From the NCBI GenBank assembly GCA_017591395.1, contig WEDG01001301.1, positions 124,001-188,000 on the forward strand: 64,000 bases of DNA, read 5' to 3'. A model generated the notes under the pieces. The model was given only the letters and a program-made list of their open reading frames with translations, made no database searches and had not been told where the DNA came from. Origin of the DNA: Schistocephalus solidus. Lineage: Eukaryota > Platyhelminthes > Cestoda > Diphyllobothriidea > Diphyllobothriidae. Below are positions 39,411-51,200 of this stretch, in pieces. Within the stretch, counting starts at the first letter, position 1; each line of letters begins with the position of its first letter. The position numbers and the translations under genes were made by a program.

Positions 39411-40439
39411 CGATTTGCTAACTTTTCTCAGGCATAGTTTATATTTTGCGTAAGTTAATGAGTCCTGAAAGGGACGCTAATAAATATAGATGCAGGTGGT
39501 CGAGATAGGACCAAATAAAAATATCAGTAAAAAACACAAACAAAACGAATTGGCCGAATTTGATGCGGTGAGCATAGCCATGTTTTTCTGAGGACTAAAT
39601 CTAGAAATTTTCAATTTTCGAAGTGATGAAGCCATCATTTAAACAATTCTACGAAGAAAAATTGAAAGATTTCGAATTAATTTTTATCTTTGGTTGATAG
39701 AAATCGATACCCTAATGTGTGTTTAAGAGATGAAAAACATTTCTGCGTTCTAAATGACATGATCCTATTTGAATCAACACGTTGGAATAATCGAATGACA
39801 AGCAGCGTGAACGAAAAAGCAACTGAGAACCAATGATAGAAGTTTAAAAGTCAGGGCGGCAAGCCGACGTTTTCGGTGATATATCATATGACCCATACAG
39901 TCCATAGATAAGGAAAAAAATGAGAGGTTAACAGGGTTTATAAGTGTCTTATGGCTTATACTCATTGGCCCTCCACTGCTCGAATGGTAAGGTCAGCGTG
40001 CTGAGGTCATTGGAAGTGACGGAGGAGGGAGGTAGGGTAGCGCATGAGCGATAATCGTGAGTCAAGTGCGAGAAGGGAACATGGCATGTACACGGAGTTA
40101 ACAACTGTCATCAGCGGATGGGTGCAGCGTACGGTAACCACCAGCAGTCAATTTCGGTCACGGAAGAGAGGGCATCTATACTAGTGTATTCTGACTGCAC
40201 AGCGCTGGATTCAATAGCCACGTAGCCACTGACTCGCTGTAAAATTCAACAGAACACTAGTTTACTTACCTGTTGGTCGCTCAACTTGTGGCCACCTGCG
40301 AGGCCGAAGTCGGAGCCTCATCGTTGGAAGGACGAGGCGGTGATCCATCCGGACTTCGGAGTCGCACTTCACCGTGGTCACTAACACGTACTTACGATCT
40401 CACCTCCGACCGAGGACTTAGTTCAACAGGTGTCACAGC

Positions 40440-41120
40440 CACAATCTGGGCTGCATCCACGTTACATTCACCAATGCCGGAAGTCGGAAAAAATGTTTGT
40501 CAGAAGAAAGTGACGTTTTGCAGAGGTTTGCTGCAAGAGGCCGTTATTGTTTCAGCTACCAAGATCAGGGGACCTATCACTTCTTCCCAGGCAGCGTGGT
40601 CCGTTCCGATGTTGACGTTGAAGTCACCAAGGACAACTAATTTACCCTAATTCGATAAGGGCGTCAGGAAATCGTGCAGGCAATCTGCTGAATTTGTCCT
40701 TTGGCTAGTCAGAGGTGGTCACTGGGGGGCGTTGGCCCTGAATATGATGGCGAATTTAGACCACCGAATGGGTAGGCGCGGGGTCATCGATAGGTCGTTG
40801 GTGTCCTGCGACAGAAAGGTTATTCGTTGCACGATTTAGCTCCAACTGGCAAATTCAACATCAGCGGCATATTGCTCTGCCTTTGTGCGATCACTCTAGG
40901 AGTATGTGTAGCCGGAAGCCCCTTCTCCAGCTGATCATGTGCAATGAATTAGCCTTCACTGGTAACAACTAGTTTCACCTTGAAGCGGATCAGTTATCGA
41001 GCGACCAGCGCCATTCTCCTTTCAAACTGGTTGTTTCTTAACTTCTCTAAAAGGGGACGAAAATTCCAGGCTGCCAGCATTAGCGGACTCATTCTAGCAG
41101 TCTGTTGGGTGCGACTACGG
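40440..41120 (-). mobile_element. Non-LTR retrotransposon endonuclease relic (LINE)
   Basis: On the minus strand the sequence reads, from about 41,080 downward, AAWNFRPLLEKLRNNQ, ERRMALVAR and VVTSEG, and then [18 protein letters not shown], where GDFN (40,617-40,628) is a hallmark of the endonuclease/exonuclease/phosphatase fold of APE-type LINEs. After a frame change it continues [13 protein letters not shown] and an alternative-frame LLTNIFSDF. This segment order (N-terminal strand, a substrate-loop region, then GDFN) matches endonuclease proteins that are very abundant in diphyllobothriid genomes. Several stops interrupt it, so it is inactive. It lies antisense to locus B in intron 2. Confidence 0.7.
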
Positions 41121-41934
41121 AGTGGATGGAGACAGAGGCACGAGACAAATGCAACGGCATACTAAAACCTTCATGGTGGATCCCCTAACTGGACACCAAT
41201 GCATCCAACCATCGTAATAATACTTAGGCAAAAGAGCAGCTTTTACCTAGGCGCATTCAAATGCTGCATTACATGTCCAGTTTATTACATAACCATGATA
41301 ATATCGAGACTCTTGGCTGATCTTGGCTTTTCGATGGCTGGTACAGACGAACAGTCGGTTTAGTTTATGTTCAGAGTTGATAGTGCCTGCGGTTTCCAAC
41401 ATCCTTTGAAGTGCACCAAACCTCGAGATTATTTTAAAACTAGAATATTTCATCGTCTCTGCTTAAAAACGTGTAGACTAAGACATTGAAATTCTCCAGC
41501 TCTTTTGATGTTCGTCCATCGTCTCAGTATATGAATAAGAGCATTTATAGGTCATGCTTCTTACGGCTCCACAGCTTATTTAAATATCAAGTGTAGTATT
41601 CTCCCGTTCCTTCCAGTGGACTTCGAATATGGACGGCTCGGGGAAGCTAACCTCAATGGCAGATCGTTTGAGCATTTGCACAGAAGCACTCAGGGGTGAC
41701 GCAAAAACGAGTCTATTTCTTTTTGTTCGCGGAAATATGACCCGAATCATATCTTTGTTTTGCGAAAGTATTTCCGTCGTCAATATGGCCGCCAGTATCG
41801 ACAGCACACAATTTAATCACTTAGCTAGTGGGCATGAACACATAGGTGTGGCTGTAGATCAAGTACCATCTCGTTGCGAACAGTCAGTTAAGCTGATAGT
41901 TGCAGGACGTAGCTCAGAAGAAAAAGAGAAGCTC

Positions 41935-42270
41935 ACTGGAACGTGGTGTTTATTGGTCTGACGTTTTGGATTCTCTCTCGAACCCAACCTCAGAGACAGT
42001 TGCAGAAAGGGGTACTTGGGACACTAATTGCCAATCAACCACCGGCCTACTATCGCTGGCAGTCCTCGTTTTCATTGTTAGGGGTGGTTGTTGATGCGAT
42101 GATTGTGTTGTGGTCTGTGCCCCAGTCATTAATCGTCACGATTTCATCCCCATTATCAATTCCTGGCGTGACAATTACTCAGCGAGCCAAATTGCCGAGC
42201 CTTTGATATATTTATCAGGAGTTCAGAAATTGCACAACTCGGAACCTGTATTGGGGCGGCAGCGACAGCA
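41935..42270. repeat. Penelope-associated dispersed repeat, copy in intron 2
   Basis: It contains tattggtctgacgttttgg, attctctctcgaaccc and agagacagttgc, sequence also present at 32.4, 50.3 and 53.5 kb. The following part (gttgttgatgcgatgattg) has relatives near 50,540. It is probably the end region of a Penelope-like or related element. Confidence 0.5.
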
Positions 42271-42544
42271 ACAACCTTCAGCGTCTTCTCACTGATTGAG
42301 TGATTTTGGTCATTATCATACGTTTTGTGGTATTTATAGGACAGCCTAACATGCCGAAATTACCTGAATACAACCGATTGAAGCAGTAAGTAGTCACAAG
42401 CCATCGCACTGTACGATAAGGAAGCAGTAACTATAAGAAACAGATATGCCCCCAACCTGCCTGTCTAAAATGTTGCAACGGCTCTTTGGGGCCAAGTTTG
42501 ATTTTTAAACTTTCCGAGGGCAAAAATTAGTACTCTTTACACAG

Positions 42545-42832
42545 ATCTGGAGACCTACACGGTAAGCATCGTTCCACTGACACAGAGAATTGAACACAGG
42601 GCACCGTACTACGCAGCATGTCGCATTCAGCCAAGACCTCGATACCCTGTTCGTTTCACCTGGTACTACAAGGGACGTTACCACTCAGAGGGCCAACGAC
42701 TGAGAATTCCCCAACTAAACGAGCTCACAGCTGGCAAGTACACCTGTCAGGCGATCATCGACATGCCCTCGGAAACACAACCCGTTTCCAGGAGAAGCGT
42801 CTACTACGTCAACACACTACCAGGCGACTCGG
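42545..42832 (+). CDS. Locus B exon 3: Ig domain 2 (sub-type A)
   Basis: The acceptor is ctctttacacag and the donor GTAAAT; 288 nt, phase 1-1, the shortest of the eight. The residues begin DLETYTVSIVPLTQRIEH. Cys26 (AACRIQPRP), Trp40 (FTWYYKG) and Cys68 (GKYTCQA) keep the Ig core. It is close to the domains at 58,206 and 62,357 but has lost two codons after the F strand and the N-x-T sequon, and it carries Lys in place of the usual acidic residue before YTC. It ends LPGDSG like the last two copies. Confidence 0.9.
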
Positions 42833-44697
42833 GTAAATTTTCCTAATAAGTGCGATGCAATTCGTGTACTAGCTGGTAAAACTACAATCAGTTGGGTAAG
42901 ATTTAAGATTGCTTAATTCAATTATGTGGAAGTGGTATTCGAGGCCGGGGTGTACTTTTTAACAGAATAGGAGGTGAAAATGCGCTAAGTCAGACTGGTG
43001 GGAAGTAACTGGTTAGTTAGTACACGTAGACTAAGTCAAACGAGATTCTCGAAAACACTGTTTCCTGTTTTGTTACTCAAAATATTTGTAAGTACCAATG
43101 AGAACAGCCGAACTGTGTGTTTGAAGCAGCAGTTGGGCTCAAACCAAACTATTTAGCATCTAATAAAACAACGAGTTCATAACGTTCACTCTGTCACGGA
43201 GCACTTTCTTCAGTGGCACTCTCGAATACTGTCCTTTTTATAAGAGAAATAATGGTATAATGAAAGACCGATAATCACAATAAAAACGATATATGCAGTT
43301 TCAGCTGATAATAAGTAACTGGACCGAAATATCTAGGTAAGCACTCACATTCATTATAACTAACGGCGTAACTGTCGTTAATTTGTTTGCATTACTCTTA
43401 AGTAGTTTTCCCCAATCCACTTACGGCCATTTAGCAATGGGGTTCTATAGAGGATAGCTGGAGCACAACCTTATTTTTGGAAAAATGAAGGACATCGGTC
43501 GGAAAACTGTAGTTCCCTCTGAACCTAAACAGAAGAAGCTCTGGAATCGATTTATGAGACCAAATCCTCAACCTTGTGCCATGCATCAAATTAAAGTTGA
43601 TGAAAGGTGTGTATAAGCTTCTGTATAGCGCTTTTATTGAGAACACCGTTAATTGATTTACTGCGGAAAGTACAAAGGCACATTATGCCTGCCTATTTCA
43701 TGCGAACATATCAGCGTAAATCTCTGGAAGTTAAGGACAGCGAGATAAGAATTTGGAAGAGTATCCTTTCATGAACTCGCCATAGTGCATCTAGACCATT
43801 CAATCCAGTCTGACGTATTGACTTCCGCAAAACTCCAGGTTTAATATAGAAGAACGGAATCAGCTAAAGAAACCATATTTAAAGACCGTGCTGAAAAAAA
43901 AGAAAAGCAAAACCCTTGCCATCTAGCCGCAAAAGCAATTCGGTTAAATACTGCCTGGGTTTTCTGGAAAACATAGTGTTCGAGATTGTTAAAATGCATT
44001 TCCCGCTTAAATAACCATAATGTATCATACACAAAATATATTACTGTCGAGAACTAGCATAAGGTAAGCAATAAACATCGGGTGTATTACTTGTGGATTA
44101 CCATCAGATCATGGTAAGTAAAAAGCAGGTAAAGTTGGAAAACACCATCCAGACGAAGCTGACATGGTTTGCTAAAAGACAAACAAATATATTCAATAGA
44201 AGGTCAGAAACATTCTTCACCCAAATCTACCAATACACATAAAAAATAGAGACGAATCCATTGCTAAAATCTACAGCTCATGTGTGATATGGGTTTACAG
44301 AAAAGTAGCCTTATTTACAGGATATAAACGGAAATATGGAGATAAAACATTTTTAAGACTCCTAGATACCTGCAGTTCAGTTAGCAATAATAACAAATAT
44401 GCCAAAGTCCCAGGCATAGAAATCTACGACGGAAGGTGTCCACACAAAAAGAATATTAATCAGTTAAGGAGAATAATGCAAACCTACAGATATATAAGAA
44501 ATATTCATCAGCTTGCAGGTAAACTGATTCAAAAGTGGACAGTCTAATTTCAATAAAAATTGCATCAACCACTATTTTCTAATGCATTCACACTTCAATG
44601 CAACGATCTCGGCTGAATGCGCGCACCAGTCAGAAATAAAAACGAATTCACACTCACGTCGTACGAACCTGACTTGTTCTCCTTCGTCTCCTTCCAG
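42833..44697 (+). other. Locus B intron 3 (1.9 kb)
   Basis: AT-rich without a recognisable exon or mobile element. Short open frames near 44,284-44,547 show no domain. Confidence 0.5.
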
Positions 44698-44988
44698 GAC
44701 AGGTTCAAGTTAGCATTGTTCCTCTCACTCAGCAAATGGAGCAAGGACGAGCATTCTACGCCGATTGTCGCATCACACCGCGACCCTCTGTGCCAGTTGA
44801 GTATACTTGGTACTTCAAAGATCGTGTCTTCTCTCGCGGCGAACGTCTCAGCATTCCGGAACTCAACGAGTACTGGTTCGGTGACTACACGTGTCAGGCA
44901 AGCTTCAGGCCAACGGGTGGTTCGCCTGTCGAGGCAAATGCGACTATTTCCCTTCGGTTTAATCCTTCAGCTTCAGTTGATCGTTCCG
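44698..44988 (+). CDS. Locus B exon 4: Ig domain 3 (sub-type B)
   Basis: The acceptor is cgtctccttccag and the donor GTACGT; 291 nt, phase 1-1. The residues begin GQVQVSIVPLTQQMEQGR. Cys24 (FYADCRITPRPSVPV), Trp38 (YTWYFKDRVFSRG) and Cys66 (GDYTCQA) form the Ig core. It defines sub-type B with the exon at 47,958: RPSVPV instead of RPRYPV, VFSRGERL instead of YHSEGQRL, and FRPTGGSP after the F strand. A sequon (EANATISL) is present near the end. Confidence 0.9.
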
Positions 44989-45378
44989 GTACGTGAATGA
45001 TTCAGTTGTCCATCTACCCTGAAGCCTGCCAAAAGCTCACATCTCTATTTTAACAGAGACAGCTGACCACGCCGCCACACGGCACGGCATGGTGGTTCGC
45101 AAAATTTACGGGTTAATCTTACCATTACCTAATACTGGTCGGGGTGATGCAGAGCGTAGAAACAGACATAATTTGGCAATGCGCCAGCGCCTCTCCTTGT
45201 CTCTGCCATCTATGGGCCTAAGTAAACCGAAACGTGGATTATGGGGCTGCACATTTGCAAAGGATTTAGTGCTTGCTATGTGTACGCCGAACGGAGGACG
45301 ATGAGATATATGTCCAGCACTTAATCCTTTGAAGAAGAACAAATTTATCCAGTCATCTCTGTCTTCTTCACTTTCAAG

Positions 45379-45675
45379 CTCCACAAACGTACTGGGTGAG
45401 TATTGATTCGCTGACTGAAAGACCTGCACGGGGCTCACCCTACTATGCAGACTGTCGTCTGCAACCCCGACCACCTTATCCAGTTCGCCTGACCTGGTAC
45501 TTCAAAGGGCGCTTTCATTCGGAGGGCCAACGGCTCAGCATCCGTGAACTGAATGAGTACACTACCGGCGAGTACACCTGCCAGGCAATGGTCAGCCCGC
45601 CTTCTGGAACTCCACTGATAATCAACGCAACCAAGCCCATCTATTACGCTGCAGTGCCTTCCCCGGACGTCGCTG
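45379..45675 (+). CDS. Locus B exon 5: Ig domain 4 (sub-type A) with a GC splice donor
   Basis: The acceptor is cttcactttcaag, after an intron of only 390 nt. The phase-1 end requires the donor to be G|GCAAGT, a GC instead of GT but otherwise perfect consensus. The length is 297 nt. The residues begin APQTYWVSIDSLTERPAR. Cys26 (YYADCRLQPRPPYPV), Trp40 (LTWYFKGRFHSEG) and Cys68 (GEYTCQA) are intact. A sequon NATKPIYY follows. The next possible GT (45,680) would give phase 2 and break the junction. Antisense and sense frames in the preceding intron are not supported. Confidence 0.9.
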
Positions 45676-46884
45676 GCAAGTTTATTTCTTCATTTCTATC
45701 CTCCCATTATATAAAGGAATGGTTTTAGAAATGCTCTTGCGATTGCGCTTTTTTGGCACCTGTATAGGCTCTTCTCTGATGGATAAGATTGCCCTGTTCT
45801 CCACTGAACTAGAATAAACACAGTGTATGTGAGCTCCCCGACTGTATCGTCATCAACCAGGTTGTCAGAATTTTTAAACTCGCTGCATACTGATGATGCA
45901 GTGTTTAGGTTTGATTTTGTGAGTTATTAAGTTTTCAATACTGTGACGTTAAACTTCTAGGATACACGCAACCGATATTGAACTTTTGAACGTTGTTAGT
46001 GCTTCGCTTTGTAGGGCATTGCAGTTAACCCCTGAGTGCAGGTTCCTTTCTAGCTTCCGTTTTCGTCTTAAATCCCAACTGCTGCTTTTTTTGTGAGTCA
46101 TTCATCTTTGTTTTCATACGCTAATCACTACGTTCTATATAAGATTACGGGCAATTTTTTGCAGAATCAGTGCTCTACCGGGCACAACTTGGATGCAAGA
46201 CTCCGTAGTATAATAATCAGCGATCATCACGCCTATTCCGCGGATGAATCGGTCTCTGATGGCCATTACACTCAGAACACCGGTATTCCCAGCATGTGTT
46301 TGTTATCGCATAATGCATAACTTAAGGCTTATTTTCGACAGAGGAGGGTAAAACATCGTAGAAAATTAAGGTTGGTTCTGGTGTGCTTTCAATCTGGGTT
46401 TCACAATCTAGCTAACTCGGCACTCCCTGCGTTTGGTGGTGCTAGGTGGATAAAAAAAACTACCACAGACAAAATTTCACAAGATTTATATGACTAAGAT
46501 GTTTCCGATGCAGCTCTGCTTTTGTTTTTGATAATATAACCAACAAATTTCATTAGGTGAATAATTTGGAAACGTGTATTTTGTACTCATTTTCCAGTTT
46601 GCTGTTTGAAGAACTCATGCAAGTTTATGATCACTGTAATCATGAAAGCAGTAGCTAGCACCAATGTCGGGAGTATGTATACCAATTTTGCTCTATACAT
46701 TTCATATTACTTGTAGTATTACTTGTTTATAGAATGGCCTTACGTGTTATTCAACAGTGGTTGATTGTCTTCGATTCCGATATTAAGTAAAGTTTCAGGT
46801 CTGACCATAAAAATCATGTCAATATCACCTGACACTATTTTATGCACTTACTAATTACAGAAATGATTTCCCTGTATATATTTA

Positions 46885-47545
46885 TATGTATAATAGTGTG
46901 AAGCTCACCGATCTGCTTAAGGAACATTAATGTTCCGTTGTGCCCTGGAACTCAGACTAGAGCCCTCAGAGGCGGTCGCATAGCGACGTGTAGCATATGT
47001 TGCAAATGTGGAACCGACAAAGACAAGGGAGACCGGAATGGCCATTTCTGGCTTATTAGCCGTCATCAGCCAGTCATACCCAATCCCAAGTGTGGCACAC
47101 CTGGGATTCGAACCCGCGACCTTTGGTAACTGGGTCAAACGCTCTACCATTGAGCCACGGGCTCGTTGCTTTGTCGGTTGCGATCGGGAATACGATGATA
47201 CTCTGCGGCTCACCGATCTGCTTAAGGAACATTTATGTTCCGTTGTGCCCTGGAACTCAGACTAGAGCCCTCACAGGCGGTCGCAAAGCGACGTGTAGCA
47301 TATGTTGCAAATGTGGAACCGACAAAGACAAGGGAGACCGGAATGGCCATTTCTGGCTTATTAGCCGTCATCAATCAGTCATACCCAATCCCTGGCGTGG
47401 ACCACCTGGAATTTGAACCCGCGAACTTTGGAAATTGAATCAAACGCTCTTCCATTGAGCCACGGGCTCGTTGCTTTGTCGGTTGTGATATGAAATATGA
47501 TGATAGTGTGGAGCTTACTGATCTGCTTAAGGAACATGTATGGAA
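46885..47545 (-). repeat. tRNA-derived SINE, two units in intron 5
   Basis: tRNA-like parts begin at 47,090 and about 47,394, about 305 bp apart, and match array sub-type 1 with changes. The upstream flank (tttcaggtctgacc, atttccctgtatatattta) is shared with the flank of the main array at 23.7 kb, so both derive from one longer element. The palindrome is altered here (ggaacattaatgttcc and ggaacatttatgttcc, both still palindromic or nearly so). Confidence 0.85.
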
Positions 47546-47876
47546 CATGTCGGTTCCACTTTATCAACATATGCTACACGTCGCCATACGATCGCCTGCG
47601 AGGGCTCTAGTCTGTGGTCCAGTACACAACGAAACATACATTTTACTTAAGCAGGTCGGTGGGCCGCACATTATCATCATATTGATCGCACCCAAAAATG
47701 CAACAAGCCCGTTGTTTAATGTTAGAGCGCTTAACGCAATTATCAAATGTCGTGCGTTCGAATCCCATTTGGTCCACACTTGGGATTGGGTATGACTGGT
47801 TGATGACGGTTTATAAGCCCGAAATGGCCTTTCTGGTCTTCCTTGTCTTTCTTGGTCCCACTTTATTATATATATA
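47546..47876 (+). repeat. tRNA-derived SINE, inverted unit in intron 5
   Basis: The unit is the reverse complement of the preceding ones: gtcggttccactttatcaac, then tgctacacgtcgccatacga, then a box-B-like gcgttcgaatccc at 47,754-47,766, then ttgggattgggtatgactgg. It is more diverged than the forward copies and ends in tattatatatata. With the two units before it, it forms a head-to-head inverted repeat inside the primary transcript. Confidence 0.8.
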
Positions 47877-47957
47877 CATAAATGTGACGGTCTCGACCGC
47901 AAACCATTCAAACGTAGCTCACAAAATAATCCATTTTTCTTCTTTGGCTGCTTCCAG

Positions 47958-48248
47958 AACGTATTCAAGTGAACATTGTCCCTCTCACTCAACAAGTTGA
48001 ACGCAATAAGCCATTCTACGCCGAATGTCGCCTCTCACCACGACCATCTGTCCCGGTTGACTACACTTGGTACTTCCAAGGACGGGCATTCTCGCGCGGA
48101 GAACGTCTCAGCATTCGAGAACTCAACGAGAACACGGTCGGTGACTACATCTGTCTGGCGCGCTTCAGGCCAGTGGGCGGTTCGGATGCAGAAATGAAGG
48201 CAACCATTTCCATTTTGTTCAATTCGTCGCCTTCCAGTGGTCGTAATG
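47958..48248 (+). CDS. Locus B exon 6: Ig domain 5 (sub-type B)
   Basis: The acceptor is tttggctgcttccag and the donor GTAAAA; 291 nt, phase 1-1. The residues begin ERIQVNIVPLTQQVERNK. Cys24 (FYAECRLSPRPSVPV), Trp38 (YTWYFQGRAFSRG) and Cys66 (GDYICLA) form the Ig core, with LSIRELNEN as the E-F region. The sequon of its sister at 44,698 has become MKATIS and is lost. The domain ends SSPSSGRN. Confidence 0.9.
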
Positions 48249-51200
48249 GTAAAAGTTTACTTTTCTCAACGTAATATCCTGAACATATAAAGTTTGCGAA
48301 TCAACTATTTGCACAGCATTTCGTGTCATTGATATGTAGGATAATCATATGCTCATTCTTGGTTATTATATGCATACTTACCGCAGGTCTTTGTTTATTT
48401 CCGGTTCTTTTTAAACTGAAAGCAGTTCTTCTTACTTTTCAGTTTTAAAATATGTTCGACTGGTCTGCTGGTTCAACTGCTTCAATCGTGGGCGAAAATC
48501 TACACCTGAAATTTAAACTCATTTACCATTGTTTTCTTTACTTGTGTGACGTAGCACTAAACAACGAATAATTCTCGGAAACTAAACGAGATCAGCAGAG
48601 GACTTTCTCTAAAGTGCGGAAATTCTGGTCCCTAGTGTCTAAAGTGTAACTGAAAGTACTCTCATGGACCAAAGAAATTGTGGAGACAGGGTGAGGAGGC
48701 ACTTACACTTTGGACGAACAATTCAAATGTTTGCAGAGAGGAGTCTTGTAAATTATAAGGAATTAAGTAAAGGATTTTGCGAGATTTGAATAATTCCTTT
48801 GATTCATTTTGAAAAACTCAGCGGCCCACACCAGCAAGAGGAAGGCTTTAGTACAGCTACCGTTATAACCAACTGAGCTACAAGGCCCAACCGTTGTCGC
48901 TCAGACTGAATCATTACCACTTCCACTTGAAATCGACAGCAAGACCACACTACTTTTTGTGAAGCTAGCAACTTCCTTGTTGAACGCTATTCACAATGCC
49001 TGTAATAAAGATATTGGTTGTACAGTCATCGATATGTCATCCAATGCGAACGCGCACATTTTAAATTACACACTTTCTTAAACTCCGGATCCAGGAAGTA
49101 GTGAAAAGTGCTTGAATTAACATACGTCATGATTGTTCTATTTCAAAAGAAGTTACTCTTGATTCTATTGCCGGATAAGGTAGCTACATTGACATTTATT
49201 GTGGATTTATGTCCTACGCTCTCACTGGACAAACATGCCATATCAGCACACTCATAAATGTACAATTTTCGGGTTACTCAGCCAAACGTCGGCGAAATCG
49301 TCGTAATTTAAGGAAAATAATACAGCCAACGCATGCGAGGTCAGTAACATATATAAACGTGCACGCAAACGGATCTAAGTTGTAACCACATAAGCATTGA
49401 TTTCAGGAGCAGTGGTAAATTTTTCAGCCTGGCCTCGGAGCCTTACTTACTGTCTACACCGTAGAGCCAGAAGGATATTGACAGTGTACAAGCCAGCTGC
49501 CAAGCCTTCCCTAGTAATAACTTGCATCTAGGAAAGTCATCCTGACAGAGGCTGTTAAAGAAACACAAAGCAAGCTGTCAAAATTCGAGATAAGACAGAG
49601 AGACGGAGATGGATATTCGTCGATATTGTGCCTCATGGACACTCCACACGCCTCCATTTGGGCCATTAAGTAAAAACGTGCTACCGTGTGTGTGGCGCTT
49701 TGTATATTCTGCTGTGCTCTTTACAGGCTATTCGCTTCATTATAACGAAGATCAGGTCAGCCTGAATCTTCAGATCTCCCCTTTAGGTACCTGTCCTTTT
49801 TCAGTTTATACCGAATAGGTTATGTACACGTAACAAATAACTAGCCCACTTTCCAAAAGAATGCGTATACTTTGCCGTGATTAGTTGTACCAGGAGAAAA
49901 TCGTGCCTACATTTAGCGTTGTATTGGCTGGCTTAGAGAACAGAAAGCACCAGGCATAGGGTGCTGAAAAACCTACGCATTCATCAGGTCACCTCATGTT
50001 TGCAAGGGTCGTCGTGGTTTCCATCCGTTCAGTGTTTATAAGACTTTTTCCTGGGCCCTGGAGTTATTGCACACATAAGTGGGCCCTCGAGTTAAATGTA
50101 AAGCCGCATAAAAGATCATCTAAAAGATGGCACTTCACATGAATAGATAAAAAGTACACCTGGGTCACACCTACCTCACTTCCCGTCGGATCGAGTCCAG
50201 TAATCCGATGACCCTTTCTTAGTATTTATGTGATGATCTTCTTCACACGTTGCCTAAGCTTCACTACCGTACCCAGCTTCAGAGAAAAAATCACGAAATG
50301 GAAGTGAGCACACAGGATTCGCAGGACTTGTAGGATACAGGAGCCTCTAATTGCCACAGTCGAACGAGAATCCGAAACGAGGATAATAAGATTCCTCTTC
50401 CATAAGTCATCTTTCCTGGGTTTCACCTCCTCGTTTCTATCAACCCCCTTAATAATTGCCAATAACCGTATAGCCTTCGATGTTAGATGGATTGCCCGCA
50501 TCTTAGTCTTTAATCCCCTTCATTTAATCCCCATTGTTGGTGGTTGGCGTGATATTTACTCGCCTACTTGGCCTACCGCTACTACCACAGAGAGTGAGCA
50601 GTGCTTATTCACGCTATCCTTGGCCGATCAAATACCCTTTCCCTACGGGTACTTCGTATTTATCAAGTAAGCGGGAGCTTATGACGTTTATTTTGATGAG
50701 ATACAAATCAGAGCACCATGAATAAAGTGGATCGGCGATCATACGGGTGCAGCTCTCAGGAGAATCATGGCCTTATCAGACTGCTTCCCAGACAAGCTAA
50801 ATTAGGCCAATAGTCCGCAATACTGATGACGTGGTGGCAAGTAACGACTCGAATGTGGGCTTGCAAGTAAACGTCGTATGCTTGATGTGCATCTATGGTA
50901 AATGTGGATCTGCGAATTATTATAAGTTTATGCCTGCAAGCTGCATGCGTCCTATAAGTACTGCACTCCTAGTGCATGCAGCAAACGATTTGTAGCTGTC
51001 ATTGCCAATAGGTTGGAGTAAAAATCAGAAAGGTCAGGCGAACGAAGTTCTGGTTTCAGCATTCTCGCTCACACCACCACCAGCACCAGCGCACCACCAC
51101 TACCAACATCTGAACTGCTTTCTGGAAATCGCTTCATCAACTGTATTACTGGTCAATTGTGTCTCTGTTTGCAAAATTACTTGATCATGCACAAGGTTAA

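Larger units (their letters stand above)
37889..42544 (+). other. Locus B intron 2 (4.7 kb) with retroelement relics
   Basis: It contains a possible BEL/Pao fragment (39,120-39,410), a LINE endonuclease relic on the minus strand (40,440-41,120) and a Penelope-associated repeat (41,935-42,270). No further Ig exon was found in it. Confidence 0.6.
45676..47957 (+). other. Locus B intron 5 (2.3 kb, GC-AG) containing SINE copies
   Basis: It begins with GC and ends cttccag. It holds two SINE units in the same orientation as the 23.8 kb array (46,885-47,545) and one in inverse orientation (47,546-47,876). The first 1.2 kb shows no recognisable element. Confidence 0.7.

Noticed and set aside
45106..45474. 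122-codon antisense frame before Ig exon 5
   Set aside because: It overlaps the intron and the start of a well supported sense exon and has no domain.
47564..47995. 143-codon antisense frame in intron 5
   Set aside because: It is the reverse translation of the inverted SINE plus the antisense of Ig exon 6.
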